Shown: positions 7,807 to 15,400, counted from the stretch's first letter. The stretch: 18,924 nt of DNA from GCA-002713455 sp964428745 (GCA_964428745.1 CAYRYZ010000030.1:1-18924); one strand, 5' to 3'. The notes: generated from the sequence alone by a model not told the origin. Translations and numbers: made by a program.

Positions 7807-8167
7807 AATCTTCTTTAGTTCGCTTCAACTCAACTTCTACTGTATCTAAAACCCCTTTGACTGGAGCCTGTGGTTTTCGAACTCGAACCAAAATTGAATT
7901 AATTGGGAAATTAATTAAGATGTCCTTCGCTATAGAGTTTGCGAGAGCCTCAATCAAATAAAACTTATCTTTATTAACGCAAGTATTAACAGTCTTATAT
8001 ATTTTTTCATAATTAACAGTATCATGTAATTCATCTGAATTACATGATACTGTTAATGAGAGCTGCATTTCCACATCTACTTCAAATCTTCCACCAAGAT
8101 GCTTTTCAGATTCATCCACCCCATGAAATCCATAAAACTGCATGTTTTTTAATCGAATAGTGTCCAT
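7799..8167 (-). CDS. folB: Dihydroneopterin aldolase
   Basis: FolB cleaves 7,8-dihydroneopterin to 6-hydroxymethyl-7,8-dihydropterin and glycolaldehyde, giving the FolK substrate. The 122-aa protein shows FYGFHGV at 11-17, ELHDTVNYEKIY at about 46-57, LIEALA with Glu73 for pterin binding, and VRKPQAP with the catalytic Lys98. These are the expected residues at the expected spacing, so it should be active as an octamer in the cytoplasm. It is the first gene of the leftward run. Residues 38-52 are encoded by one strand of a 46-bp perfect palindrome (8012-8057), yet the protein there still matches the family consensus. No clear Shine-Dalgarno is visible before the ATG at 8167-8165. Confidence 0.95.
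   Translation of the reverse strand: MDTIRLKNMQFYGFHGVDESEKHLGGRFEVDVEMQLSLTVSCNSDELHDTVNYEKIYKTVNTCVNKDKFYLIEALANSIAKDILINFPINSILVRVRKPQAPVKGVLDTVEVELKRTKEDYA
8012..8057. repeat. 46-bp perfect inverted repeat inside folB
   Basis: Two 22-nt arms (8012-8033 and 8036-8057) are exact reverse complements, separated only by TC at 8034-8035. The arms begin ATTAACAGT on the left and end ACTGTTAAT on the right. The next base pair outward does not match. The repeat encodes FolB residues 38-52 without disturbing the frame or the conserved SDELHDTVNY region. In RNA it could form a very stable hairpin with a tight turn; in DNA a cruciform. Confidence 0.95.
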
Positions 8168-8219
8168 TTGAAAAAGAATTTACTCGGTGGAATATTCGTT
8201 AGTCAAGCTGAGGGATTAA

Positions 8220-8225
8220 ATTATA
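8220..8225 (-). promoter_or_regulatory. Possible -10 element for the folB run
   Basis: Read on the minus strand this is an exact TATAAT, which would place a transcription start near 8212 and a leader of about 45 nt before folB. No good TTGACA-like box lies 16-18 bp upstream. In such AT-rich DNA a chance match is likely, so this is a weak candidate. Confidence 0.3.
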
Positions 8226-8227
8226 AA

Positions 8228-8377
8228 CTATTTTTCCAAAAGAATGGAAATTTTAAAACCTCCATAATCACTATCTGGAAGTTTATTGGGTATTCTATAC
8301 TGTTGGTTAGTCAAAATAGAAAAAATATCAGGATCTCTTGTTTTAACTTTTTCTCGTGTATTTAATTTAATACTCAA
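8228..8377 (-). CDS. Candidate 49-aa small ORF upstream of folB
   Basis: On the minus strand a frame opens with TTG at 8377-8375 (an in-frame TGA lies two codons upstream) and ends with TAG at 8230-8228. The product, starting MSIKLNTREKVKTRDPD and ending YGGFKISILLEK, is hydrophilic with a balanced composition and few Cys, unlike the antisense frame. It points the same way as folB and ends about 60 bp before it. There is no Shine-Dalgarno and no ATG, and I recognise no family. It could equally be leader sequence or the remnant of a longer gene. Confidence 0.25.
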   Translation of the reverse strand: MSIKLNTREKVKTRDPDIFSILTNQQYRIPNKLPDSDYGGFKISILLEK

Positions 8378-8428
8378 AGTTCAATCACGTTATATCTGAT
8401 AATTCATAACTAAAATTTAATTAAATAA

Positions 8429-8459
8429 AAAACCCGCTATTCATAAAATAGCGGGTTTT
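8429..8459 (-). terminator. Rho-independent terminator of groESL
   Basis: Two perfect 13-nt arms (8429-8441 and 8447-8459) enclose a 5-nt loop. The stem core is CCCGCTATT/AATAGCGGG. On the minus strand it follows the groEL stop by about 30 nt and is followed by a T-rich run. The A-run on the other side means it could also stop transcription in the opposite direction. Confidence 0.93.
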
Positions 8460-8491
8460 ATTTTTATTATATTTGATGAATAATCAACAAA

Positions 8492-10126
8492 TTACATCAT
8501 TCCACCCATGCCACCCATTCCTGGATCCATTGGAGGCATTGAAGGAGCTTCCTTCTCAGGAATCTCTGTAACAGCTGCTTCAGTGGTCAAAACCATACCT
8601 GCAATTGATGTTGCATTTTGCACAGCTACACGAGCAACTTTAGTTGGATCAATAATCCCAGCTTTGAACATGTTTACATACTCACCAGTACGTGCATCAT
8701 AACCATAGTCACCTTTACCCTCACGTACTGCCTGCGCAACTATTGAAGACTCAACTCCTGCATTTGAGCAGATTTGTCTAAGTGGTGATTCTAATGCCCG
8801 ACGTACTATATCGACACCAACAGCTTCTTCATCGTCAACTTTAACTTTATCTAAAGCAGAAATTGTTCGAAGCAAAGCCACACCACCGCCAGGAATAATT
8901 CCTTCTTCAACGGCTGCTCTTGTTGCATGCAATGCATCTTCAACTCGAGCTTTCTTTTCTTTCATTTCTACTTCGGTTGGAGCGCCAACATTAATTACAG
9001 CAACACCGCCAGATAACTTTGCTAACCTTTCCTGTAACTTTTCACGATCATAATCAGATGATGTTTTATCAATCTGGACTTTGATCTCGTTGATTCTAGC
9101 TTTAATACTATCTTTAGTACCACTACCGCCTACAATTGTTGAGTTATCCTTATCCGATACAACACGTTTACTTGTACCTAAATATTCTATTGTGGCATTC
9201 TCCAGTTTGTATCCTGCATCTTCAGAGATCACAGTTGCACCTGTTAGGACAGCAATATCTTCAAGCATTGCCTTACGTCGGTCACCAAACCCAGGAGCTT
9301 TTACTGCGAGGACTTTGAATGTACCACGAAGTTTATTTACAACTAATGTTGCCAATGCTTCACCTTCTACATCTTCAGCAATAATTATTACAGGCTTACC
9401 TGTTTGAACAACCTTCTCTAAAAGTGGGAGTAGGTCTTTCATATTTGATATTTTCTTATCATAAATCAGAATGTATGGGTCTTCCAATTCAGCTTCCATA
9501 TTATCAGAATTAGTTACAAAGTATGGTGATAGATATCCTCTATCAAATTGCATACCTTCAACGGTTTCCAAAAAGGTTTCAGCTGTCTTCGACTCCTCAA
9601 CTGTAATCACACCATCTTTGCCAACTTTTTCCATAGCTTCAGCGATTTTTTCTCCAATCTCACGATCATTATTAGCTGAAATGGATCCTACATTAGCAAT
9701 CTGCTCTGCATCAGGCAAATCTTTGCTCTGAGTCTTAAGAGAATCAACTACAGCAATAGCTGCAGTATCAATACCACGTTTTATTGACATTGGATTTGCG
9801 CCAGCAGCAACATTTTTCAATCCTTCTGAAATTAAAGCTTGAGCTAGTACTGTTGCTGTTGTTGTTCCATCACCAGCAACATCAGATGTCTTAGAAGCTA
9901 CTTCTTTAACCATTTGAGCCCCTACATCTTCTAATTTATTTTCCAACTCAACTTCTTTAGCGACAGTTACACCATCTTTAGTTACCGTAGGTGCACCAAA
10001 CTTCTTTTCTATAACAACATTACGTCCTTTAGGTCCAAGTGTTACTCTTACAGCGTTAGCAAGTTTATCAACACCAGCCATTAGGGCATTACGTGCTTCG
10101 ATATCATATGAAATTTCTTTAGCCAT
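8492..10126 (-). CDS. groEL: 60-kDa chaperonin GroEL
   Basis: GroEL forms the double-ring folding chamber that works with GroES and ATP in the cytoplasm. The 544-aa protein is full length. It begins MAKEISYDIEARNALMAGVD and contains LGPKGRNVVIEKKFGAPTVT, the ATP-binding GDGTTTATVLA at about 87-97, VKAPGFGDRRKAML in the apical domain, LSGGVAVINVGAPTEVEMKEKK, and IIPGGGVALLR. It ends in the usual Gly/Met tail (GMGGMGGMM). Only 13 bp separate it from the groES stop, and it shares the groES message and upstream CIRCE operator. A strong terminator follows. No unusual residue was noticed at the ATP site. Confidence 0.98.
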   Translation of the reverse strand: MAKEISYDIEARNALMAGVDKLANAVRVTLGPKGRNVVIEKKFGAPTVTKDGVTVAKEVELENKLEDVGAQMVKEVASKTSDVAGDGTTTATVLAQALISEGLKNVAAGANPMSIKRGIDTAAIAVVDSLKTQSKDLPDAEQIANVGSISANNDREIGEKIAEAMEKVGKDGVITVEESKTAETFLETVEGMQFDRGYLSPYFVTNSDNMEAELEDPYILIYDKKISNMKDLLPLLEKVVQTGKPVIIIAEDVEGEALATLVVNKLRGTFKVLAVKAPGFGDRRKAMLEDIAVLTGATVISEDAGYKLENATIEYLGTSKRVVSDKDNSTIVGGSGTKDSIKARINEIKVQIDKTSSDYDREKLQERLAKLSGGVAVINVGAPTEVEMKEKKARVEDALHATRAAVEEGIIPGGGVALLRTISALDKVKVDDEEAVGVDIVRRALESPLRQICSNAGVESSIVAQAVREGKGDYGYDARTGEYVNMFKAGIIDPTKVARVAVQNATSIAGMVLTTEAAVTEIPEKEAPSMPPMDPGMGGMGGMM

Positions 10127-10139
10127 TATGATTTACTCC

Positions 10140-10430
10140 TTAAAGCACCGCGAGAATATCACTCTCGCGCATGATTAAATATTCAGTTCCTTCAAATGAG
10201 AATTCAGTACCACTATATTTTCCATAGAGTACCCTATCTCCTTTTTTAACTTCCATTGCAACAGTTTTTCCAGAATCTGAAGCTTTTCCTGGTCCAGCTG
10301 CAACAACAGTGCCTTGTTGAGGTTTTTCCTGCGCAGTGTCAGGCAGAATAATGCCCCCAGAGGACACATCTTCAGCCGGTGCAGGTTCTACAACAACACG
10401 ATCTGACAAAGGCTTTACTTTAGGTGCCAT
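10140..10430 (-). CDS. groES: 10-kDa co-chaperonin GroES
   Basis: GroES caps the GroEL chamber as a heptamer. The 96-aa protein has the standard order: LSDRVVVEPAPAE, a mobile loop with SSGGIILPDTAQEKPQQG at about 23-40 that contacts GroEL, VVAAGPGK, VKKGDRVLYGKYSGTE, and a C-terminal YLIMRESDILAVL. The ATG at 10430 is preceded by a good ribosome binding site (TAGGAG, about 8 nt upstream). The CIRCE element lies about 117 bp upstream, so it is expected to be repressed by HrcA and induced by heat or misfolded protein. It is followed by groEL after 13 bp. Confidence 0.98.
   Translation of the reverse strand: MAPKVKPLSDRVVVEPAPAEDVSSGGIILPDTAQEKPQQGTVVAAGPGKASDSGKTVAMEVKKGDRVLYGKYSGTEFSFEGTEYLIMRESDILAVL
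10149..10169 (-). repeat. GC-rich hairpin at the groES 3' end
   Basis: Arms CGCGAGA (10149-10155) and TCTCGCG (10163-10169) enclose a 7-nt loop within the last codons of groES, about 20 nt before the groEL start. There is no T-run, so it is not a terminator. It might affect message stability or the groES/groEL ratio; a coding coincidence is also possible. Confidence 0.5.
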
Positions 10431-10546
10431 TTTGTATTCTCCTATTGTGTTTATGTTTTAACATTTTCTTTTAATTATTAAATTGATATATACATACCTA
10501 TATGCAGCGCGGAATTTATATAAATTGAACCACATTTCAATGATTT

Positions 10547-10573
10547 TTAGCAATCTAGTAGTAAGAGTGCTAA
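10547..10573 (-). promoter_or_regulatory. CIRCE operator (HrcA binding site) of groESL
   Basis: Read on the minus strand the site is TTAGCACTC, nine bases, GATTGCTAA. The consensus CIRCE is TTAGCACTC-N9-GAGTGCTAA, so one arm is perfect and the other has a single change. It lies between the dut stop (10586) and groES (start 10430), in the right orientation for HrcA repression of groESL. hrcA itself is not in the window. I do not call a specific promoter, since the -10 candidates in the AT-rich leader are all weak. Confidence 0.93.
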
Positions 10574-10585
10574 AAAATATAATAA

Positions 10586-11023
10586 CTATTTACCAGTACT
10601 ACCGAACCCACCCTCTCCACGAGTACTTTCAGAAAGCTCATCTACTAATTTGAAATGGATTGGAGAACCATCCATTGCAACTAGCTGAAAAAGTCGCTGA
10701 CCCGGCTCAACGGTATAAGATTCTTTCTTTATATTATCAACTACTGCCATAATTTCACCTCTATAACCCCCATCTATAAGTCCTATAGAGTTACATAATC
10801 GAAGAGGTGTTTTCGCAATACTAGATCTAGGCATAAGTAAGTATGGTCGTCCATCCTTAGTCTCACATGCAATTTGAAGATGAATTAATGTTGTCTCATC
10901 AGCTTGAATTGTTTGTTGATTAATAATATAGACATCTAATCCTGCATCACCATCATGGAAATGTCCATGATTCTCATAAAGTGTTTTTACCTCAGCATTA
11001 AATGGTTTGATCTTTAAATTCAT
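10586..11023 (-). CDS. dut: dUTP diphosphatase (dUTPase)
   Basis: Dut hydrolyses dUTP to dUMP and pyrophosphate, keeping uracil out of DNA and feeding thymidylate synthesis. The 145-aa homotrimeric-type protein has all five motifs: DAGLDVY at 26-32, PRSSIA at 65-70, GLIDGGYRGEIMAVVDN at 81-97 with Asp84 and Tyr87, GQRLFQLV at 108-115, and the C-terminal P-loop-like RGEGGFGSTGK at 135-145. The ATG overlaps the stop of the amino-acid permease by 4 nt (ATGA). After its stop only 12 bp separate it from CIRCE, with no terminator seen, so read-through into groESL is possible. Confidence 0.96.
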   Translation of the reverse strand: MNLKIKPFNAEVKTLYENHGHFHDGDAGLDVYIINQQTIQADETTLIHLQIACETKDGRPYLLMPRSSIAKTPLRLCNSIGLIDGGYRGEIMAVVDNIKKESYTVEPGQRLFQLVAMDGSPIHFKLVDELSESTRGEGGFGSTGK

Positions 11024-12339
11024 TTAACAGTCTCTTTTTTTAACGTGTTACCAAAATAATATATTCCAATACTTATAATAACAATACCAAAACCAATTAA
11101 AGATTCAAATGGCTGTATTCTAAAAGTATAAAACAAAATCCATGTATTCAAAATAATGAAAATCGCTGGGGTAAAAGGATACCCCCATACCTTATAAGGC
11201 CTATCCAATTCTGGCTTTCTAATGCGAAGTACAAAAAGTCCTAATACTGTCATCGTTGTTGATATGATTAAAGAAATTCCAGTGTATAGCAATACTTGTT
11301 CGAATGATGATGATAAAATAAATATCATACAAATTATTAATTGTACACAAAATGCTATAACAGGTATGCCTTCATCGTTCTTCTTGGATAGAAAATGGAG
11401 ATATTTATGATCTTCTCCCATTACCTGCATTATTCGAGGTCCTATAAAAATATAGCTACTTACAGTTGAGATCAATAGGATGGCAATACCTAACCCAACA
11501 ATTTTTGCGCCAACTTCTCCAAAAATATTTACTCCAGCAATATATCCTACTTCTAATTCATTGATCATTAAAGATTTGGGTGTGGAGTATAGAAAAACAT
11601 AATTCAATAATACATAGAGTACCATAACAAATACTGTACTTAATAATAATGATTTAGGAATATTTATTTTTGGATCGACTATTTCTCCAGCAATATATAC
11701 ACTGGAATTCCATCCTGTATAAGCATAGGATACCCAAACTAGACTGATAGCAAAACCAGAACTAAAAAGAAGTTTAATATCACCAACCTTAGGAAATATA
11801 CTAATATCTTGAGGGTTTGTATTTATCAAACCCATTATAATGAACAATAGTATCAATGCAATTTTAATAACCGTTGTACCATCTTGAATGAATGTTCCTA
11901 TTCTAATTGAGTTCCCATGAATAAGATGAAATATAATTACAGAGGATGTTGCTATAATGGTGGCATTCAATACTGGAAATACAGCTGATAAATATTTACC
12001 AAGTGCCATAGCCGCCAGAACAGCCGGCGCAGAAAATCCAACAGTCGCAGAAACCAAGCCACCTGCAAAACCCAATGAAGGATGTATACTCTGTGATAAT
12101 AAATGATACTCACCTCCTGAGCGAGGAAGAGCAGCAGCTAATTCACTATAGGCAAGAGCTCCAAAAAGTGCAATAAAACCACCAACAACCCATAGCATTA
12201 ATAAGGGAAAAATAGATTGAAGGTCATTAAGCTGAAAACCGAGGCTCGTAAAAACCCCTGTTCCTATCATAGATGAGATTACAAAGGCTGAAGCGGTCCA
12301 TATAGAAATATGACGTTTATTCCTTTTTGATTGCCTCAC
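11020..12339 (-). CDS. APC superfamily amino-acid permease
   Basis: A 439-aa polytopic inner-membrane transporter with about twelve hydrophobic segments. The APC hallmark in helix 1 is ISSMIGTGVFTSLG at about 21-34. The helix 2-3 region FGALAYSELAAALPRSGGEYHLL is the conserved APC motif, and SYAYTGWNSSVYIAGEI in helix 6 and RPYKVWGYPFTP near the end are typical of the LAT/amino-acid-polyamine branch. Substrate cannot be read from the sequence. The start is GTG at 12339-12337, 7 bp after the DUF423 stop; no better ATG is in frame nearby. The stop overlaps dut. It belongs to the leftward block that begins at the YwqK-repeat lipoprotein. Confidence 0.9.
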   Translation of the reverse strand: MRQSKRNKRHISIWTASAFVISSMIGTGVFTSLGFQLNDLQSIFPLLMLWVVGGFIALFGALAYSELAAALPRSGGEYHLLSQSIHPSLGFAGGLVSATVGFSAPAVLAAMALGKYLSAVFPVLNATIIATSSVIIFHLIHGNSIRIGTFIQDGTTVIKIALILLFIIMGLINTNPQDISIFPKVGDIKLLFSSGFAISLVWVSYAYTGWNSSVYIAGEIVDPKINIPKSLLLSTVFVMVLYVLLNYVFLYSTPKSLMINELEVGYIAGVNIFGEVGAKIVGLGIAILLISTVSSYIFIGPRIMQVMGEDHKYLHFLSKKNDEGIPVIAFCVQLIICMIFILSSSFEQVLLYTGISLIISTTMTVLGLFVLRIRKPELDRPYKVWGYPFTPAIFIILNTWILFYTFRIQPFESLIGFGIVIISIGIYYFGNTLKKETVK

Positions 12340-12346
12340 AATTAAT

Positions 12347-12712
12347 TTATACTGCTCGAATTTTAACGATAAGCATTATCCAACCAGCAATGAATGCTAA
12401 ACCTCCTAAAGGAGTAATTGCACCCATCCAGCGAGTTCCTGTCAGAACCAATAAATAAAGACTCCCAGAAAAAATTAGGATGCCAAAGGTTAATAAAATA
12501 GCAGGAAACTGAATTACATCTGAACTATAATAAAAACCTAAAATTCCCATTATAATAAGGCCCAAAGCATGATACATATGATAACGTACACCTGTTTCAA
12601 AAATTGCCAAATCTTCAGGCGAAACTCTACTTTTTAAAGAATGTGATCCAAAGGCACCTATTAGTACTGCAATTGCTGCTAGCAAAGAGCCAACAATAAT
12701 CCAAGTCTTCAT
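12347..12712 (-). CDS. DUF423 (YgdD-like) small membrane protein
   Basis: A 121-aa protein with four predicted membrane helices: about 4-24, 46-63, 67-90 and 96-117. It begins WIIVGSLLAAIAVLIGAFGSHSLK and contains FETGVRYHMYHALGL and TPLGGLAFIAGW, which match the DUF423 family closely. Family members are widespread and uncharacterised; I assign no function. The ATG overlaps the MscS stop by 4 nt, and the permease GTG follows 7 bp after its stop, so it is translated between two other membrane proteins. Confidence 0.92.
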   Translation of the reverse strand: MKTWIIVGSLLAAIAVLIGAFGSHSLKSRVSPEDLAIFETGVRYHMYHALGLIIMGILGFYYSSDVIQFPAILLTFGILIFSGSLYLLVLTGTRWMGAITPLGGLAFIAGWIMLIVKIRAV

Positions 12713-13755
12713 ACTTCTTTATTTTTATGTATCAAGGTATGAATTGGGAAAGGAATTTCTATATTTTCTGATTGATATCTCTTATGCAGTCTCCTTACGA
12801 ATACATCAATTATAGGATGTTGATCTCCATATTTTTCACCACTGAAGTACACTTTAAGATCTACACTAGATGGACCAAACTGAAAGCAACGAACTACAGG
12901 AGTTGAATCTTTTTTTGCACCATCAACATCTTTAATAACACTTTGAGCTACATCCTCTGTGACCTTAATAACATGGTCAAGGTCACTATCATATGAGACT
13001 CCAACTGAGACACGGATTGAAAAGCTTGGGTCACCTTTATCATAATTTTTAACAATCGCTGCTGAAATTTTTGCATTTGGAACTGTGACAATATTATTTG
13101 TCCTTTCCATAAGTGTCGTATGCCTCCACGTTATATTTTGGATATATCCCATATAACCTGTATCAAGTTCAACAAAATCTCCAGGCTTTACTTTCTGTGA
13201 TAACAAAATATGTAATCCAGCAAAAAAATCAGATAAAGTATCTTTCAATGCAAGTGATACTGCAAGCCCACCAACACCCAAGGCTGTAAGTAAAGGAGTA
13301 ATAGAAATACCAAGTGACTGAAGAATAACTAAGACTCCAACAGATACAATAACAATACGTGCTAAATTTATAAAAATTGTTGTTGATGGAAGGTTTGTGC
13401 CCTGCTTTTCTGCCCAATAGTTCAGTAAGCCAACTCCAATTTTAGAAGCTGCTAAAGTAATAGACAGTATCAATATTGAAATAATTATTTTGCTTATATA
13501 ATTATGATAAACTGTGTTTAAAAATGGTATATCAGTAGAAGCAATATTTAACGCAACTAAAAAGAACCATAAAACAATATGAGATTCAATCGCTTCAAAG
13601 ATAACATCATCACCTTTCCATTCAGTTCTTTCTGTTAATTTTTTAATTCGATGATGAATAAATTTTTTAAAAATCCAACCCATTATTACACCTAACCCAA
13701 CAGTAGTTAATGGGAGTGCATATGAAACGATATAGTCTAAAACTTGTTGATTCAT
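12709..13755 (-). CDS. MscS family small-conductance mechanosensitive channel
   Basis: A 348-aa inner-membrane channel. Hydrophobic segments lie at about 8-29, 58-78, 85-105 and 130-150. The pore-lining helix is at about 154-182 (LLTALGVGGLAVSLALKD then TLSDFFAGLHIL), with the Gly/Ala packing of MscS. The beta domain follows: KVKPGDFVELDTGYMGYIQ, WRHTTLMERTNNIVTVPNA. A C-terminal alpha/beta domain ends in IPFPIHT. The family opens under membrane tension to release solutes during osmotic downshock. It has more N-terminal membrane segments than the three-helix E. coli MscS. It lies 29 bp after the YwqK-repeat lipoprotein and overlaps DUF423 by 4 nt. Confidence 0.93.
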   Translation of the reverse strand: MNQQVLDYIVSYALPLTTVGLGVIMGWIFKKFIHHRIKKLTERTEWKGDDVIFEAIESHIVLWFFLVALNIASTDIPFLNTVYHNYISKIIISILILSITLAASKIGVGLLNYWAEKQGTNLPSTTIFINLARIVIVSVGVLVILQSLGISITPLLTALGVGGLAVSLALKDTLSDFFAGLHILLSQKVKPGDFVELDTGYMGYIQNITWRHTTLMERTNNIVTVPNAKISAAIVKNYDKGDPSFSIRVSVGVSYDSDLDHVIKVTEDVAQSVIKDVDGAKKDSTPVVRCFQFGPSSVDLKVYFSGEKYGDQHPIIDVFVRRLHKRYQSENIEIPFPIHTLIHKNKEV

Positions 13756-13784
13756 GGATGCAAAATTACAATCTTTGAGATTGT

Positions 13785-15314
13785 TTATTCATTGGTTTCA
13801 TAAGTTATTTCATGAGATATGATCTTTCTGCCATCTACAAATAAATTTATTATTGTTGGATTCCTTTGATCGTCAAACCACCATTCCATTCCATGCTTCT
13901 TTTCGCCCTTGTAGATACACTCATATTTTATATCTCCTGATAAAAAATAGTCACTATCAATGCGAGTCCCTGTTATAAATAATTCTTCAGTTTCTTCAAG
14001 ACCGTTGGAATTCCATTTTCTCTCATAAAGAATTAAGCCATCATCCATACTAAGGACCCTTTTAAATCGACCATTGTCATGATACTCAAATCTCGCAATT
14101 TCATTATCTTTTTTATAATATGATTCACGTTTGATCACATCAGATAATGAATAAATCTGCATAATTCCATGTAGCATCCCATCTTTATATGTAGATAGAG
14201 ATGCAGGCGAACCATTTGAGAACCACCGCTTAATCTGCCCATGATACTTATTTGATAAGTAAGTACCTACTTCTTCTTTATTCCCATTTGGTGACCAAAT
14301 CTCATAATCACCCATTTTATCATCAGAATTATATGTGGTTTTACTTTTTATTTGTCCAGAGTCATAATATGTCAATAATTCTCCATTAAGCTTATTAAAG
14401 CTATAATCAGCCGATCGCTTTAATTGACCATTAGCATAATAAACCATTAAAGATCCATTCAATAATCCATTAGAGAATGTTTTAATTGAGTCTATTTGCT
14501 CGATTTCAGACCACCATTCCCATTGACCATGCGGTTTCCCTGATAGAAACTCACCGATGACTGACTTAGAACCATTGTCATGCCATACTTTATAAGACCC
14601 ATCTAAAACGCCATTGTTATAATTGACTAAAGAATCTAAATGATCTGCTGAATGTTGCCATTTCCACAGTCCATCCTGAAGATCATTCTTAAATGATCCT
14701 GATTGAACTAATTCTGTATTATTCCAGACATTAAACTTACCTGATTTAATACCGCGATTATAATTCATTAACCTTGATTTTGAACCGTTCTCTAATCTCC
14801 AGACCCATTGATTATGAGGTATATCATCTAAATATGATCCGTTAACCTTTTTTCTACCACCAGGATAATATTCAACAAATTTTCCATTGAGTTTTCCGTT
14901 TATATAATTCTGTCGAATAATTAATTCTCCACTAATAAAAATTTCGCTTTTACCATTAAATAATCCATCTTTGAAGGTATGTATAGAATCAGTTGTACCA
15001 ATTTCATCATTCCAAACCCATTTGCCTATTTTCTTCCCTGAATGATATTCACCTTTTGATCCAATTCTCCCATTCGGATGGTATTGAATAAAGTCTCCAT
15101 GCATCTTTCCATTAGAAAAAAGAACCTCCGAAAAGGTCTGCCCATTAGTGTAATAATCAATTCGTTTGATGACTATGGCTGAGCTCCCTCTCTCTTTTAC
15201 CCATTCAACTGTTTTTTTCTCATTATTTGGATAGCGATCTATCACGCGGACAGTTGGTGGTGCGCACGCTGATAGAATCAGTAGGCATAAATATACTATG
15301 TTACGAGTAACCAT
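13785..15314 (-). CDS. YwqK/MORN_2-type repeat lipoprotein
   Basis: A 509-aa exported lipoprotein. The signal peptide ends in the lipobox LSAC with the lipid-bearing Cys at residue 17. From about residue 52 to 490 it consists of roughly 18 repeats with a period of 23-24 residues, of the form Y..NG.....Y..G...G.W..W, as in the YwqK/MORN_2 repeat family. Landmark Trp residues at 99, 170, 217, 265 and 478 fall at whole multiples of about 23.6. Such proteins are common in Bacteroidota and relatives. The repeat is named for the B. subtilis YwqK antitoxin, but no toxin is seen next to this gene and the role is unknown; a surface or periplasmic binding scaffold is plausible. An in-frame TTG two codons upstream (15320) is a less likely start than the ATG at 15314-15312. 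Confidence 0.85.
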   Translation of the reverse strand: MVTRNIVYLCLLILSACAPPTVRVIDRYPNNEKKTVEWVKERGSSAIVIKRIDYYTNGQTFSEVLFSNGKMHGDFIQYHPNGRIGSKGEYHSGKKIGKWVWNDEIGTTDSIHTFKDGLFNGKSEIFISGELIIRQNYINGKLNGKFVEYYPGGRKKVNGSYLDDIPHNQWVWRLENGSKSRLMNYNRGIKSGKFNVWNNTELVQSGSFKNDLQDGLWKWQHSADHLDSLVNYNNGVLDGSYKVWHDNGSKSVIGEFLSGKPHGQWEWWSEIEQIDSIKTFSNGLLNGSLMVYYANGQLKRSADYSFNKLNGELLTYYDSGQIKSKTTYNSDDKMGDYEIWSPNGNKEEVGTYLSNKYHGQIKRWFSNGSPASLSTYKDGMLHGIMQIYSLSDVIKRESYYKKDNEIARFEYHDNGRFKRVLSMDDGLILYERKWNSNGLEETEELFITGTRIDSDYFLSGDIKYECIYKGEKKHGMEWWFDDQRNPTIINLFVDGRKIISHEITYETNE

Positions 15315-15322
15315 GCCCAAAA

Positions 15323-15345
15323 TTACTATTGATTATCAATAGTAA
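15323..15345. promoter_or_regulatory. Perfect 10-bp inverted repeat in the divergent spacer
   Basis: Arms TTACTATTGA and TCAATAGTAA flank TTA. The site begins 8 bp upstream of the lipoprotein ATG in the 115-bp space shared with pntA. It could be an operator for a dimeric regulator or a hairpin over the lipoprotein ribosome binding region. No regulator is known for it. Confidence 0.5.
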
Positions 15346-15400
15346 AAATCCTGAAATCAATTTTAGATATGTTGCCAAATAATGTCCTAAATTCGCGTGC

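Larger units (their letters stand above)
8168..8428. other. Intergenic spacer between folB and the groEL terminator
   Basis: This is most of the 324-bp space between the folB start and the groEL stop. It is AT-rich and should hold the promoter of the leftward folB run. I see no tRNA, riboswitch-like conserved stem set or repeat. A plus-strand frame beginning with TTG at 8168 is Cys/Phe/Asn-rich and looks like chance. A minus-strand frame (8228-8377) is somewhat more protein-like and is listed separately. Confidence 0.6.

Noticed and set aside
8168..8365. 65-aa plus-strand ORF in the folB-groEL spacer
   Set aside because: It starts with TTG abutting folB, has no ribosome site, and its Cys/Phe/Asn-rich end looks like antisense noise.
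9081..9731. Plus-strand ORFs within groEL
   Set aside because: They are Ser/Leu/Pro-rich antisense frames of groEL with no family resemblance.
13785..15314. Toxin-antitoxin locus based on YwqK similarity
   Set aside because: The protein is a large lipoprotein repeat array and no small toxin-like gene is adjacent; both neighbours are identified as other things.
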